64,000 bases of DNA from Nocardiopsis sp. CC223A (GCF_030766825.1 NZ_JASFDV010000033.1:1-64000), one strand, 5' to 3'. Positions 37,742 to 47,558 are shown, numbered from the stretch's first letter. Notes: generated from the letters alone by a model not told the origin. Program-made: numbers and translations.

Positions 37742-38890
37742 ATGTCAGTGAGTAAGGTCACAAGCATCGGCAGCGGATCCGATGTCAGGGCGACCGTGCC
37801 GAACGCCTACCGGGCCGCCGTGATCGGCACCGGTTTCATGGGGCGGGTCCACAGCCACGCCGTCCGCGCCCACGGGGGCGCCGTCGTCGGGGTGGCGGGC
37901 TCCTCCCCTGAGAAGGCCGAGGCCTTCCGCGCCACCAACGGCGTCGGGCGCGCCCACGCCGACGCCCTGGACCTGATCCGCAGCGACGACGTGGACGTGG
38001 TGCACGTCTGCGTCCCCAACCACCTCCACGCACCCCTGACCCTCGCGGCCCTGGCGGCCGGCAAGCACGTGGTGTGCGAGAAGCCCCTGGCCACCGACGC
38101 CGGGACCGCCGCGGAGATGACCGCCGCCGCCGCGACCGCCGGACTGGTCGCCGTCGTCCCCTTCGCCTACCGCTTCCACCCCATGGTCCGCGAGGCCCGC
38201 GCGCTGGTCGCCGCGGGCGCCATCGGCCGGGTCGGCCTGGCCCACGGCGGCTACCTCCAGGACTGGCTGCTGTACCCACAGGAGGACAACTGGCGGGTGG
38301 ACCCGCGGATCGGCGGGCCCTCCCGGGCGTTCGGCGACATCGGCTCGCACTGGTGCGACATGCTGGAGTTCGTCACCGGCGACCGGATCACCGAGGTCAG
38401 CGCCCGGACCGGCCGGTTCAACGACGTCCGCGACGGGCGCCCGGTGGACACCGAGGACCTGGTCACCCTCCAGTTCGCGACCGCGGGCGGGGCCGTGGGC
38501 GGCGCGGTCATCAGCCAGGTCTCCCCCGGCCGCAAGAACAGCCTGGTGCTGGAGGTCTCCGGCACCGAGGGCTCGCTGCGCTTCGACCAGGAGCGCCCCG
38601 AGACCCTGTGGGCGGGCGGGCGCGGGCGCACCGGGATCATCTCCCGGGACGCCCCGGACCTGAGCGCCGACGCCGCCCGGCTCGCCGCCGTCCCCGTCGG
38701 CCACCCGCAGGGCTACCAGGACTGCTTCAACGCCCTGGTCGCCGACACCGCCGACGCCGTCTCCGGAGGCTCGCCCGAGGGCCTTCCGGTCTTCGCCGAC
38801 GGGCTGCGCGCGGCGGTCATCGCCGAGGCCGTGCTGCTCTCGGCCCGGGAACGCCGCTGGGTCGACATATCCGAGGTGGACCGGGGATGA
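37742..38890 (+). CDS. Gfo/Idh/MocA-family oxidoreductase
   Basis: NAD(P)-dependent dehydrogenase of 382 residues. The Rossmann start is AAVIGTGFMGRVHSHAV; the family motif is VCEKPLATD with the catalytic Lys. The substrate histidine and aspartate are in DIGSHWCDMLEFV. Relatives oxidise inositols, sugars or glycosides, often at C3. It is the first gene of the sugar operon and its TGA overlaps the ATPase ATG by 4 nt. The ATG at 37742 is the first codon after the operator region; longer readings extend back through the ROK gene and are not real. Exact substrate unknown. Confidence 0.92.
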   Translation: MSVSKVTSIGSGSDVRATVPNAYRAAVIGTGFMGRVHSHAVRAHGGAVVGVAGSSPEKAEAFRATNGVGRAHADALDLIRSDDVDVVHVCVPNHLHAPLTLAALAAGKHVVCEKPLATDAGTAAEMTAAAATAGLVAVVPFAYRFHPMVREARALVAAGAIGRVGLAHGGYLQDWLLYPQEDNWRVDPRIGGPSRAFGDIGSHWCDMLEFVTGDRITEVSARTGRFNDVRDGRPVDTEDLVTLQFATAGGAVGGAVISQVSPGRKNSLVLEVSGTEGSLRFDQERPETLWAGGRGRTGIISRDAPDLSADAARLAAVPVGHPQGYQDCFNALVADTADAVSGGSPEGLPVFADGLRAAVIAEAVLLSARERRWVDISEVDRG

Positions 38891-40494
38891 ACGCCGCACC
38901 TCCCGCACCCCCCGCAGAACCGGTGGTCCGCATGAGCGGCATCGGCAAGTCCTTCCTCGGCGTGCGCGTCCTGCACGGCGTCGACCTGGAGCTGTACCCG
39001 GGCCGGGTGCACGCCCTGGTGGGCGAGAACGGCGCCGGGAAGTCGACCCTGATGAAGGTCCTGGCCGGGGTCCACCCGGCCGACGAGGGCACCGTCGAGC
39101 TGGACGGCGGCCCGGTCTCCTTCGAGCACCCGGTCCAGGCCCAGCGGGCCGGGGTGGCCACGGTGTTCCAGGAGTTCAACCTGCTCCCGGAGCGCACCGT
39201 CGCCGAGAACGTGTTCCTGGGCCGGGAGATCCGGGGCCGGTTCGGCGCCGTGGACGCCCGCGCCATGGAGCGCGCCACCGCGGCCCTGCTCGCCGACCTG
39301 GACCTGGTGGGGATCGAGCCGTGGGCCCGGGTCCGGTCCCTGTCGGTGGCCCAGCAGCAGGTGGTGGAGATCGTCAAGGCGCTCTCGCACGACGCCCGCG
39401 TCATCTCCATGGACGAGCCGACCGCCGCGCTGGCCGAGAGCGAGGTGGAGGTGCTCTACCGGATCATCGCCCGCCTGCTCGAACGCGGTGTCGCGGTGCT
39501 GTACGTCTCCCACCGCATGCGGGAGATCTTCGACCTGGCGACCCGGATCACCGTCCTCAAGGACGGTCGCCTCGTCGACACCGTGGACGCCGCCGGGACC
39601 CGCCCGGCCGACCTGGTCCGCATGATGGTGGGCCGCCCGGTGTCGGCGGTCTTCCCCGATCCCCTGGAGCCGACCGGGGACCACCACGGCGACGTGCGCC
39701 TGGAGGTGGCCGGCGGCGGCAACTCCCGGCTGGACGACATCTCCTTCGAGGTGCGCGGCGGCGAGATCGTGGGCCTGGCCGGGCTCCAGGGCAGCGGACG
39801 CACCGAGATCGCGCACGCCCTGTTCGGGATCGAACGCTTCACCCGGGGCGGGGTCCGCGTGGACGGGCGCCGGGTGGACCCGCGCTCGCCCCGGACCGCG
39901 ATCCGGGCGGGCCTGGTGCTGGTGAGCGAGGACCGCAAGACCCAGGGCCTGGCCCTGAACCAGTCGGTCCTGGCCAACGCCCGCCTGGTCCTGGACGCGG
40001 TGTGGCCGTTCGGCTCGGGCGCGCGGGCCGCCCGGCTGCCGGGGGTGCTGTCCTGCCTGGAGCTGGTGGCGCGCGGCGGCGACACCCAGGAGGTGCGCTA
40101 CCTCTCCGGCGGCAACCAGCAGAAGGTCGTACTGGCCAAGTGGCTGGCCACCGAGCCCGGGGTGATGGTGCTGGACGAGCCCACCCGGGGCATCGACGTC
40201 GGCGCCAAGCAGGCCGTCTACCGGCTGATGCGGGAGCTGGCGGCGCAGGGGGTGGCGATCGTCCTCATCTCCTCGGAGCTGCCCGAGCTGATCGGGATGT
40301 CGGACCGCCTCGTCGTCCTGGCCGACGGCCGGGTGGCGGGCGAGCTGCCCGGCGGCTCCGGCGAGGAGGAGGTCATGGCGCTGGCCACCGGCTCCACGGC
40401 CGAGCCCGCCGGCCCCGGGGTCGAGGACCCGCGGATCACCGCCGCGGCGGCCGACCACTCCGACGACCCCCGACACGAGGAGGCCGCACCGTGA
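38887..40494 (+). CDS. sugar ABC transporter ATP-binding protein (double NBD)
   Basis: RbsA/MglA-type ATPase of 535 residues with two nucleotide-binding domains. The first has Walker A GENGAGKST, signature LSVAQQQVVEIVKAL and Walker B SMDEPTAAL. The second has the degenerate Walker A GLQGSGRTE, signature LSGGNQQKVVLAKWL and VLDEPTRGID. This asymmetry is normal for monosaccharide transporters. The C-terminus carries an acidic tail of about 30 residues. Overlaps of 4 nt with both neighbours show tight coupling. Confidence 0.96.
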   Translation: MNAAPPAPPAEPVVRMSGIGKSFLGVRVLHGVDLELYPGRVHALVGENGAGKSTLMKVLAGVHPADEGTVELDGGPVSFEHPVQAQRAGVATVFQEFNLLPERTVAENVFLGREIRGRFGAVDARAMERATAALLADLDLVGIEPWARVRSLSVAQQQVVEIVKALSHDARVISMDEPTAALAESEVEVLYRIIARLLERGVAVLYVSHRMREIFDLATRITVLKDGRLVDTVDAAGTRPADLVRMMVGRPVSAVFPDPLEPTGDHHGDVRLEVAGGGNSRLDDISFEVRGGEIVGLAGLQGSGRTEIAHALFGIERFTRGGVRVDGRRVDPRSPRTAIRAGLVLVSEDRKTQGLALNQSVLANARLVLDAVWPFGSGARAARLPGVLSCLELVARGGDTQEVRYLSGGNQQKVVLAKWLATEPGVMVLDEPTRGIDVGAKQAVYRLMRELAAQGVAIVLISSELPELIGMSDRLVVLADGRVAGELPGGSGEEEVMALATGSTAEPAGPGVEDPRITAAAADHSDDPRHEEAAP

Positions 40495-41588
40495 GCGCTC
40501 CCCCCGCCTCCCCGCCGGCCACGGTCCGCGCCCTGTGGGCCCGCACCGGCACCACCGGCCTGGTCTACCTGGCCCTGGGCCTGCTGCTGGTGCTCAGCAC
40601 CCTCTACGTGGCGTCCCGGGGCGAGAACCTCTTCACCACGGCCAACACCGTGGACCTGTTCACCCGCAGCAGTCTGCTCGGGTTCCTCGCCATCGGCCAG
40701 ACCCTGGTCATCCTGTGCCGTTCCCTGGACCTGTCGGTCGGGTACGTGGCGGCCCTGTCCACCGTGGTCGCGGCCACCGTCATGGCGGGCGACCCGGCCC
40801 GCGTCCCCCTGGGCATCGCCGCCACCCTGGGTCTGGCGGCGCTGATCGGCCTGGCCAACGGCACCGTCGTCACGTGGCTGCGGGTCAACCCGTTCATCGC
40901 CACCCTGGGAACCGGGCTCATCATCAAGGGCTACCTGGACACCAACTTCCAGGGCCCGGCGGGGGCGATACCCTCCGCGTTCCAGGCCTTCGGCTACACC
41001 CGCATCGGGGTGTTCCCGGTGTCCACCCTGGTCATGCTGGTCCTGGCCGGCGCGGCGGTCGTGTTCCTGCACCGCACCCGCACCGGCTACCACATGTACG
41101 CGGTGGGCGGCGACGCCGAGGTGGCGCGCCTGTCCGGGGTCCGCGACCGGGTCCCCGTCATCACCGCGCACGTCCTGTGCTCGATGACCGCCGGGATGGC
41201 CGGGCTGTTGCTGGCCTCGCGTTTCGGCACCGGCAGCGCCCTGGTCTACAACAACGGCTACGAGCTGGAGGCCATCGCCGCGGTGGTGCTCGGCGGGACC
41301 TACCTGCTGGGCGGGCGCGGCGGTGTGGCCGGGACCATCGCCGGGGTGTTCATCCTGGCCACCCTCGACACCGTGTTCAACGTGCTGGCGGTGGACCCGT
41401 TCGTCAAGGACGTGCTGCGCGGCGTCATCGTCATCACCGCCGTCGCCATCTACGCCCGCGGCCGACCGTCCCGGTCGGCGGTACGGGTGCGCTTCCCCTC
41501 CGGCGGCCCGCCGCCACCCGCTCCCCCGTCCGATCCGGGCGCGGCCCCGGCCCCCGTCACCTCCGGCACCGAAGGAGGCGGCCGATGA
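40491..41588 (+). CDS. sugar ABC transporter permease 1
   Basis: RbsC-type permease of 365 residues with eight to ten membrane helices from about residue 20 to 325. Family markers are LAIGQTLVILCRSLDLSVGY, the EAA-like VARLSGVRDRVPV, and AVVLGGTYLLGGRGG. A Pro-rich, disordered C-terminal tail of about 35 residues follows. The GTG start overlaps the ATPase stop (GTGA). It works with the second permease as a heterodimer. Confidence 0.94.
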   Translation: MSAPPASPPATVRALWARTGTTGLVYLALGLLLVLSTLYVASRGENLFTTANTVDLFTRSSLLGFLAIGQTLVILCRSLDLSVGYVAALSTVVAATVMAGDPARVPLGIAATLGLAALIGLANGTVVTWLRVNPFIATLGTGLIIKGYLDTNFQGPAGAIPSAFQAFGYTRIGVFPVSTLVMLVLAGAAVVFLHRTRTGYHMYAVGGDAEVARLSGVRDRVPVITAHVLCSMTAGMAGLLLASRFGTGSALVYNNGYELEAIAAVVLGGTYLLGGRGGVAGTIAGVFILATLDTVFNVLAVDPFVKDVLRGVIVITAVAIYARGRPSRSAVRVRFPSGGPPPPAPPSDPGAAPAPVTSGTEGGGR

Positions 41589-42640
41589 CCGAGACGCCCG
41601 CCCGGCGATCCGCACCCCCGGCCCTGCCGTCCGCGCTGGGCCGGGGCGGCACCGCCACGGTCCTGCTGATCCTGGTGCTGATCTTCGTGGTCATAGCCAC
41701 CCAGAACCCGTCCTTCTTCCAGGGCCCCCCGCTCATGGCCTTCGCCAAGAAGGCGGCCCCGCTCGTCATCCTGGCCGTGGGCCAGTACCTGGTCATCGTG
41801 TCCGGGGAGTTCGACCTGTCGGTCGGTTCCCTGGTCGGCGCCCAGGTGGTCATCGCGGCCCGGCTCATCGACGGGGAGGAGGGCATGACCCTCCCGGTCA
41901 TCGTCCTCATGCTCGCCTTCGGCGTGCTGGTGGGCCTGGTCAACGGGCTGGTCACGACATTCCTCGGGGTGCCGTCGATCATCACCACCCTGGGCATGAT
42001 GCTCGTCCTGTTCGGCGCGGTCCGGTTCTGGACCGGGGGCGCGCCCACCGGCTCCCTGTCGGAGGCGTTCCGCGTCCCCGGCCGGGGCGGGATCGAGGAC
42101 CTGCCGTTCCTGGGGCAGCTGCCCTGGGCGGCGCTCATCGCCCTGGCGCTGACCGTCGGCGCCGTGTTCCTCATGCGTTCCCCGTTCGGCCGCTCCCTGA
42201 TGGCGACCGGCGACAACGACGTCGCCGCCGCCTTCTCCGGGGTGCGGGTGCGGCGGGTGCGCATCCTGGCCTTCGTCGGCTCCGCCCTCATGGCGACCGT
42301 CGCGGCGATCCTCATCGGCGGCTACGCCGGGGTCACCGCACAGGTCGGCCAGGGGCTGGAGTTCACCGCCATCACCGCCGTGGTGCTGGGCGGCGTGGTC
42401 CTGGGCGGCGGCCGCGGGACGGTCGTGGCCGCCGCCCTGGGCGCCCTCACCGTCGAAGCCCTGTTCACCCTCTTCAACCAGCTCTACCTGCCCTCGACCA
42501 TCCAGCCCTCGGTGCAGGGGCTCATCATCATCGCCGCGGTGGCCTACGCCGCCCGCCGCGGCGATCTGCGACCGCCGGGGCGCCCGCGCCGGCGACCGGA
42601 CCACGAACCCGAGCGCGAGCCCGGGACCCCCAGGAGGTAA
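41585..42640 (+). CDS. sugar ABC transporter permease 2
   Basis: Second RbsC-type permease, 351 residues. LAVGQYLVIVSGEFDLSVGS matches the core motif of the first permease; VAAAFSGVRVRRVRIL is the ATPase-contact loop and VVLGGVVLGGGRGTV the C-terminal motif. A basic tail ends the protein. ATG overlaps the previous stop by 4 nt. Two distinct permeases in one system are usual for this subfamily. Confidence 0.94.
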   Translation: MTETPARRSAPPALPSALGRGGTATVLLILVLIFVVIATQNPSFFQGPPLMAFAKKAAPLVILAVGQYLVIVSGEFDLSVGSLVGAQVVIAARLIDGEEGMTLPVIVLMLAFGVLVGLVNGLVTTFLGVPSIITTLGMMLVLFGAVRFWTGGAPTGSLSEAFRVPGRGGIEDLPFLGQLPWAALIALALTVGAVFLMRSPFGRSLMATGDNDVAAAFSGVRVRRVRILAFVGSALMATVAAILIGGYAGVTAQVGQGLEFTAITAVVLGGVVLGGGRGTVVAAALGALTVEALFTLFNQLYLPSTIQPSVQGLIIIAAVAYAARRGDLRPPGRPRRRPDHEPEREPGTPRR

Positions 42641-42642
42641 TC

Positions 42643-43848
42643 ATGCGCATCTCACGCATGCTGCTCGCCGGCACCGCCGGCCTGACACTGATGCTCTCGG
42701 CGTGTACCACCGACGCGCCCGACGACGGCGCGCCGGGAGGCGAGGACGGCGCCGGGCCGACCCCGGACGCGGAGTGGTTCGACCGGGCCGAGTACGACGC
42801 CCAGCTCGCCCAGCGGGAGATCACGCCGGAGGGCTCGCCCGACGAGCCGTGGCTCCAGGCGATCGAACCGGAGTGGACGGACACCTCGGAGTTCGTCCAC
42901 GACTCCCCGGAGGACGCCACGGTGTGCTTCTCCAACGCCTCGGTCTCCAACCCCTGGCGCGTCACCGGCTTCATCACCATGGAGCAGCAGGTGGAGGCGC
43001 TCCAGGAGGAGGGCCGCATCGGCGACTTCCGGGTGTCCGACGCCGCCGACGACGACAACCAGCAGATCTCCGACATCCAGGCCTTCGTGGACTCCGGCGA
43101 CTGCGACGCCATCATCATCTCGCCGTCCACCACCGCCACCCTGACCCCGGCGGTGGAGACGGCCTGCGAGAGCGGCGTCCCGGTCATCGTGTTCGACCGC
43201 GGCGTCAACACCGACTGCATGGTGACGTTCATCCACCCGATCGGCGGCTACGCCTACGGCGCCGACGCCGCGGAGTTCCTGGTGGACAACCTGGAGCCCG
43301 GGTCGACGGTGCTGGCGCTGCGCATCCTGCCGGGCGTGGACGTGCTGGAGCACCGCTGGGCGGCCGCCCAGCAGATCTTCGGCGAGAGCGAGCTGGACGT
43401 GCTCGGCTACGAGTTCACCGAGGGCGACGGCGCCAAGATCAAGGACCTGGTCTCGCAGCACCTCCAGCGCGGTGAGGTGGACGGCATCTGGATGGACGCC
43501 GGCGACGGTGCCGTGGCCGCCCTGGAGGCGTTCGAGGACGCCGGGCGGCCCTACCCGGTGATCTCCGGCGAGGACGAGCTCAGCTTCATGCGCAAGTGGG
43601 ACGAGGAGGGGCTGACCGCGATCGCGCCGGTGTACTCCAACTTCCAGTGGCGCACCCCGGTGCTGGCCGCCGCCATGATCCTGGACGGCGAGGAGGTCCC
43701 GGCCGAGTGGGTCCTGCCGCAGGAGCCCATCCGCCAGGGCGAGCTCCAGGAGTTCCTGGACCGCAACGCCGACATGCCGTCGCTGCACTACGCCAAGTTC
43801 GGCGGGGAGGACCTGCCCGGGTTCCCCGAGGCCTGGACCGACCGGTAG
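42643..43848 (+). CDS. sugar ABC transporter substrate-binding lipoprotein
   Basis: Periplasmic-binding-protein-type lipoprotein, 401 residues. Signal MLLAGTAGLTLMLSACT with lipobox LSAC, an acidic linker, then the type 1 binding fold: VCFSNASVSNPWRVTGF, IISPSTTATLTPAVETACES, VPVIVFDRGV, and DGIWMDAGDGAVAALEAFED. An unusual insert of about 60 residues (about 25-85) precedes the fold. A perfect AGGAGG lies 5 nt before the ATG, stronger than its neighbours, consistent with more copies of the binding protein than of the permeases. Confidence 0.93.
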   Translation: MRISRMLLAGTAGLTLMLSACTTDAPDDGAPGGEDGAGPTPDAEWFDRAEYDAQLAQREITPEGSPDEPWLQAIEPEWTDTSEFVHDSPEDATVCFSNASVSNPWRVTGFITMEQQVEALQEEGRIGDFRVSDAADDDNQQISDIQAFVDSGDCDAIIISPSTTATLTPAVETACESGVPVIVFDRGVNTDCMVTFIHPIGGYAYGADAAEFLVDNLEPGSTVLALRILPGVDVLEHRWAAAQQIFGESELDVLGYEFTEGDGAKIKDLVSQHLQRGEVDGIWMDAGDGAVAALEAFEDAGRPYPVISGEDELSFMRKWDEEGLTAIAPVYSNFQWRTPVLAAAMILDGEEVPAEWVLPQEPIRQGELQEFLDRNADMPSLHYAKFGGEDLPGFPEAWTDR

Positions 43849-43860
43849 GAGGCGGGGCGG

Positions 43861-44718
43861 ATGCGCGCGCTGGGGGTCAACACCTGGGTGTGGACGTCAC
43901 CGCTGACCGGGGAGGGCCTGGAACGGCTCGCCCCGAGGGTGGCCGAGTGGGGCTTCGATGTGATCGAGCTGCCCGTGGAGGACGTCGGCGACTGGGACCC
44001 CGGCCGCGCGCGGGACCTGGTGAGCGGGCTGGGTCTGGAGCCCCGCGTCGTGCTGGTCATGGGCCCGGGTCGGGAGCTGGTCGCGACCGACCCGGGCACC
44101 CGGCGGGCGACACAGGACTACCTGCGCCGGGTCGTGGACGCGGCGGCGGCGGTCGGTTCGCCCGTCGCCGCCGGTCCCGCCTACGCGTCGGTGGGCCGCA
44201 CCTGGCGGATGTCCCCCGCCGGGCGGGCGTCCCTGGCGGCGGAGCTGACCGAGGCCCTGGCCCCGGTCGTGGAGCACGCCGCGCAGGCGGGCGTCCGGCT
44301 GGCGGTGGAGCCCCTCAACCGGTACGAGACCAGCGTCCTCAACACCGTCGACCAGGGCCTGGAGCTGCTCGCCGACCTGCCGTCGGAACACTGCGGCCTG
44401 GCCCTGGACGTCTACCACATGAACATCGAGGAGCGGGACGTCCCGGCGGCGATCCTGCGGGCGGGCGACCGGGTCGCCCACGTACAGGTCTGCGCCAACG
44501 ACCGGGGCACCCCCGGCGCCGACCACCTGGACTGGCCCGGGATCGTCGGGGCGCTGGACGCGATCCGTTACACAGGCCCCCTGGTCATCGAATCCTTCAC
44601 CGCGGAGAATGCCACCATCGCCACCGCGGCCTCCATCTGGCGGCCGCTGGCGGCGACACAGGACGCGATCGCCGTCGACGGGCTGGCGTTCCTGCGGTCC
44701 CTCCCGATCGGAAGGTGA
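43861..44718 (+). CDS. sugar phosphate isomerase/epimerase, TIM barrel 1
   Basis: Xylose-isomerase-like TIM barrel protein of 285 residues, in the D-tagatose/D-psicose 3-epimerase group. Metal ligands expected in this family are visible: the first Glu in AVEPLNRYETS, the Asp in ALDVYHMN, the His in VAHVQVCAND and the last Glu in VIESFT. The N-terminus MRALGVNTWVWTSPLTGE is typical. The ATG lies 12 nt after the binding-protein gene, with AGGAGG upstream, so it is in the operon. Reaction is probably isomerisation or epimerisation of a keto-sugar, or a lyase step. Confidence 0.88.
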   Translation: MRALGVNTWVWTSPLTGEGLERLAPRVAEWGFDVIELPVEDVGDWDPGRARDLVSGLGLEPRVVLVMGPGRELVATDPGTRRATQDYLRRVVDAAAAVGSPVAAGPAYASVGRTWRMSPAGRASLAAELTEALAPVVEHAAQAGVRLAVEPLNRYETSVLNTVDQGLELLADLPSEHCGLALDVYHMNIEERDVPAAILRAGDRVAHVQVCANDRGTPGADHLDWPGIVGALDAIRYTGPLVIESFTAENATIATAASIWRPLAATQDAIAVDGLAFLRSLPIGR

Positions 44719-44880
44719 GGAGTGGCGGGACACGGGGCGCGGCCCGCACCCGGCCGTACGCGCACAGCGGCCGGGCGGGCGGCGCGTCCGGCACGGCACG
44801 CCCCCACCCCGCTCGGTGCCGCGCTCGCCGGAAAGCGCCGCCGGGAGCAGGGTGACTCCCACCCGCTAGGAGACGTCACC

Positions 44881-45561
44881 ATGCCCTCCGACCACCCGAA
44901 CCCCCCGTCCCTGGAGGTCCCCGCCCCGGCGCCCCCGGAGGATCTCCCCGACCCCTCGCGCACCACCCCGCTGACCTGGTGGCTCACCATCGCCGCGATG
45001 GCCGTCGTGATGGCGCTGATCGTCGCGCTCGTCCTGTCCGGCGGGCGGGCGGGGCCCGGTGACGCGGACGCCGTGGCCGCGCTCGCCGAGGACGCGGCCG
45101 CCGCGCAGGAGATCCTGTCCCCGGTCATCGAGGAGATGGCGGAGTGGCTGCCCACCGACGGCGCCCACCCTTCGCTGGACGTGGTGGACGCGGCGACCGT
45201 GCACGGCTGGCGGACCGCCGCGCACGAGACCGTCACCGGCCTGACCGTGCGGGAGGGCGCGGACCCGGTCCGCACCGGCCTGGTCTCCTCGGCCTCGCTG
45301 CTGGTCGTGGTCGCCGACACCTACTCCAAGGCCGCGCTGGTGGAGGACGAGGACCTGCGCATGGACCTGCTGCACGTGGCGATGGACGTGCGCAACGAGG
45401 CCGTGGTCGGCTGGTCGGCCGCGGCCTCGCACCTGGACGAGGCCGCGGTCGCCGCCGGGCTGGGCCACGTCCACGTCCACCTGCCCGCGTCCCCCGGCCT
45501 GGGGGCCCTGGAGCCCGACGGCACCGCCGGGACCCGGGTCGAGCACGAGTACCACCACTGA
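44881..45561 (+). CDS. membrane-anchored protein of unknown function
   Basis: Unrecognised 226-residue protein within the sugar operon. The cytoplasmic start is Pro-rich, followed by one transmembrane helix at about 35-56 ([20 protein letters not shown]). The remaining 170 residues would be outside and are helical: [40 protein letters not shown], then [15 protein letters not shown]. The C-terminus has HVHVHLP and ends in two histidines. The ATG at 44881 has TAGGAGACGTC upstream; earlier codons to 44722 read through Arg-rich noise. The gap to the previous gene is 162 nt, so it may have its own promoter. No function can be assigned. Confidence 0.65.
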   Translation: MPSDHPNPPSLEVPAPAPPEDLPDPSRTTPLTWWLTIAAMAVVMALIVALVLSGGRAGPGDADAVAALAEDAAAAQEILSPVIEEMAEWLPTDGAHPSLDVVDAATVHGWRTAAHETVTGLTVREGADPVRTGLVSSASLLVVVADTYSKAALVEDEDLRMDLLHVAMDVRNEAVVGWSAAASHLDEAAVAAGLGHVHVHLPASPGLGALEPDGTAGTRVEHEYHH

Positions 45562-45616
45562 CGACCGACCACCGGCCCCGGCCCCGAGCCGGGGCCCGCC
45601 GACGAAAGGCCCGACC

Positions 45617-46621
45617 ATGACACGACCGGTCACCCTCTTCACCGGGCAGTGGGCCGACCTGCCCTTCGACGAGATCTGCTCCCTGGCGTCCTCCTGGGGC
45701 TACGACGGACTGGAACTGGCCTGTTGGGGCGATCACCTCGACGTCACCCGGGCCGCCGTCGACGACGACTACGTACGCGACCGGCTCGGCACCCTCGAAC
45801 GGCACGGCCTGGGGCTGTGGGCGATCTCCAACCACCTGCTCGGCCAGGCGGTCTGCGACGACCCCATCGACCGGCGGCACCAGGACATCCTGCCGTCCCG
45901 GGTGTGGGGCGACGGCGACCCCGAGGGGGTGCGGCGGCGGGCGGCCCAGGAGATGAAGACGACCGCGCGGGCCGCGGCCCGGCTCGGGGTGTCCACGGTG
46001 GTGGGCTTCACCGGGTCGGCGATCTGGAAGTACGTGGCGATGTTCCCGCCGGTGGGCGAGGACGTCATCGAGGCCGGATACCGGGACTTCGCCGACCGGT
46101 GGAACCCGATCCTGGACGTGTTCGACGAGGTGGGGGTGCGGTTCGCGCACGAGGTGCACCCCTCGGAGATCGCCTACGACTACTGGTCGACGCAGGCCGC
46201 GCTGGAGGCGGTGGGGCACCGGGAGGCGTTCGGCCTGAACTGGGACCCCAGCCACATGGTGTGGCAGGACATCGACCCGGCGGGGTTCCTGTGGGACTTC
46301 CGGGACCGGATCTACCACGTGGACTGCAAGGACACCCGCAGGCGGACCGGCAACGGCCGCAACGGGCGGCTGGGCTCGCACCTGCCGTGGGGCGACCCGC
46401 GGCGCGGCTGGGACTTCGTGTCCACCGGCCACGGCGACGTGCCCTGGGAGGACTGCTTCCGCGTCCTGAACTCCATCGGCTACACCGGGCCGATCTCGGT
46501 GGAGTGGGAGGACGCGGGGATGGACCGGCTGGTGGGCGCGGCCGAGGCGGTGGAGTTCGTCCGCTCCCACGCCTACGACCCACCGCAGGCGTCGTTCGAC
46601 TCGGCGTTCGGCTCCGGCTGA
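45617..46621 (+). CDS. sugar phosphate isomerase/epimerase, TIM barrel 2
   Basis: TIM-barrel protein of 334 residues in the AP-endonuclease-2/xylose-isomerase-like superfamily, larger than the first isomerase. The metal site is spread over [14 protein letters not shown] (Glu), [16 protein letters not shown] (Asp, His), YHVDCKDT (His), and the final ISVEWED Glu. The N-terminal [15 protein letters not shown] is typical of proteins that accompany Gfo/Idh/MocA dehydrogenases. It may act on the keto-product of the operon's dehydrogenase. ATG has GAAAGG upstream. Last gene of the locus. Confidence 0.88.
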   Translation: MTRPVTLFTGQWADLPFDEICSLASSWGYDGLELACWGDHLDVTRAAVDDDYVRDRLGTLERHGLGLWAISNHLLGQAVCDDPIDRRHQDILPSRVWGDGDPEGVRRRAAQEMKTTARAAARLGVSTVVGFTGSAIWKYVAMFPPVGEDVIEAGYRDFADRWNPILDVFDEVGVRFAHEVHPSEIAYDYWSTQAALEAVGHREAFGLNWDPSHMVWQDIDPAGFLWDFRDRIYHVDCKDTRRRTGNGRNGRLGSHLPWGDPRRGWDFVSTGHGDVPWEDCFRVLNSIGYTGPISVEWEDAGMDRLVGAAEAVEFVRSHAYDPPQASFDSAFGSG

Positions 46622-46775
46622 GCAGTACTCCCCGAACCTCCGCTTCGCTTCGGTCCGTGCTCGGGGCCCCAGAGGGCAGGAACCCTCGGCCCCGCCAGAA
46701 CCCCGCCGGCGCCTCGCCCGGCCCCGGCGGCGCAGCAGGGCATCGAGGACAGGGCTCGGAGGCGGCGGCCGCGGT

Positions 46776-47012
46776 TCACATCATGGGAGCGATGACCACC
46801 CGGTATCCGCGGCCGTCGGCCACGACGTCGCGCCGGAAGTCGTTGACCCGGTTGACCGAGTCCTGGACCGCGCGGCCGCTGAACGCCGCCGGGTCGGCGG
46901 CGGGCAGGCGGACCAGGACGGCACGGACGGCCTCGTCGACGGAGAGCACGGTCTCCCGGTGCTCCGGGACGATGCGCGCATCGTCGAGGCGGCTGATGGC
47001 GATCCGGAACAT
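46776..47012 (-). CDS. small hypothetical protein
   Basis: Unrecognised protein of 78 residues: MFRIAISRLDDARIVPEHRE, a helix LSVDEAVRAVLVRLP, then VQDSVNRVNDFRRDV and a C-terminal strand GRGYRVVIAPMM. This looks like one alpha/beta domain. GAGGAGAACC precedes the ATG at 47012. It lies 174 nt after the roadblock gene on the same strand and may be co-transcribed with it. Confidence 0.55.
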   Translation of the reverse strand: MFRIAISRLDDARIVPEHRETVLSVDEAVRAVLVRLPAADPAAFSGRAVQDSVNRVNDFRRDVVADGRGYRVVIAPMM

Positions 47013-47186
47013 GGCCGGTTCTCCTCGGACATGGGGGCGGCTGTGGGGAAGCGGGGTCTTCCCCGATTGTCCCCCATCATCGGCGGCGGCGCCGCGGAGC
47101 CGCCGGAGGAGCCGTCCGTCGAGGGCGGTGGCGGGCGGCAGGAGGGAGGGGCGGAACCCCTCCCCTGCCCGCACCGGGTCCCGGTG

Positions 47187-47558
47187 TCAGACCTCCAGGG
47201 TCTCCTCGATCCCCTTGAGCGAGTGCCGGGCCAGGGCGAGGTTCCCCCGGGAGCGGTCCAGCGCCAGGTAGAGGAACAGCCCCTGGCCCTTGCGGCTGGT
47301 GAGCGGCCGGATGACGTGGTACTGCCCGGACAGCGTGATGAGGATGTCCTCGATGGCGTCGTTGAGGCCGAGCTGGTCCATGGTGCGCATCTTGGCGCGG
47401 ACCACCTCGGTGTTGCCCGCCGCCGCGACCGTGAGGTCGAGCGAGTTGGTGGCGGCGAGGGTGCCCAGTGCCATCCCGCTGCTGTAGTCCACGACGGCGG
47501 CGCCGACCGCCCCGTCGATCGCCATCATCTCTTTGAGCCCGGCTTCGATGTTCGGCAT
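47187..47558 (-). CDS. roadblock/LC7 domain protein
   Basis: Roadblock/LC7-fold protein of 123 residues. It has the usual GLKEMMAIDGAVGAAVVDYS start, then TVAAAGNTEVVRAKMRTMDQ and DILITLSGQYHVIRPL, and ends LALDRSRGNLALARHSLKGI. In actinobacteria roadblock proteins work with small GTPases and sensor kinases (conservons); here no GTPase or kinase is adjacent. AAAGGAGAG lies upstream of the ATG at 47558. The preceding gene seems to be a diverged relative. Confidence 0.88.
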   Translation of the reverse strand: MPNIEAGLKEMMAIDGAVGAAVVDYSSGMALGTLAATNSLDLTVAAAGNTEVVRAKMRTMDQLGLNDAIEDILITLSGQYHVIRPLTSRKGQGLFLYLALDRSRGNLALARHSLKGIEETLEV

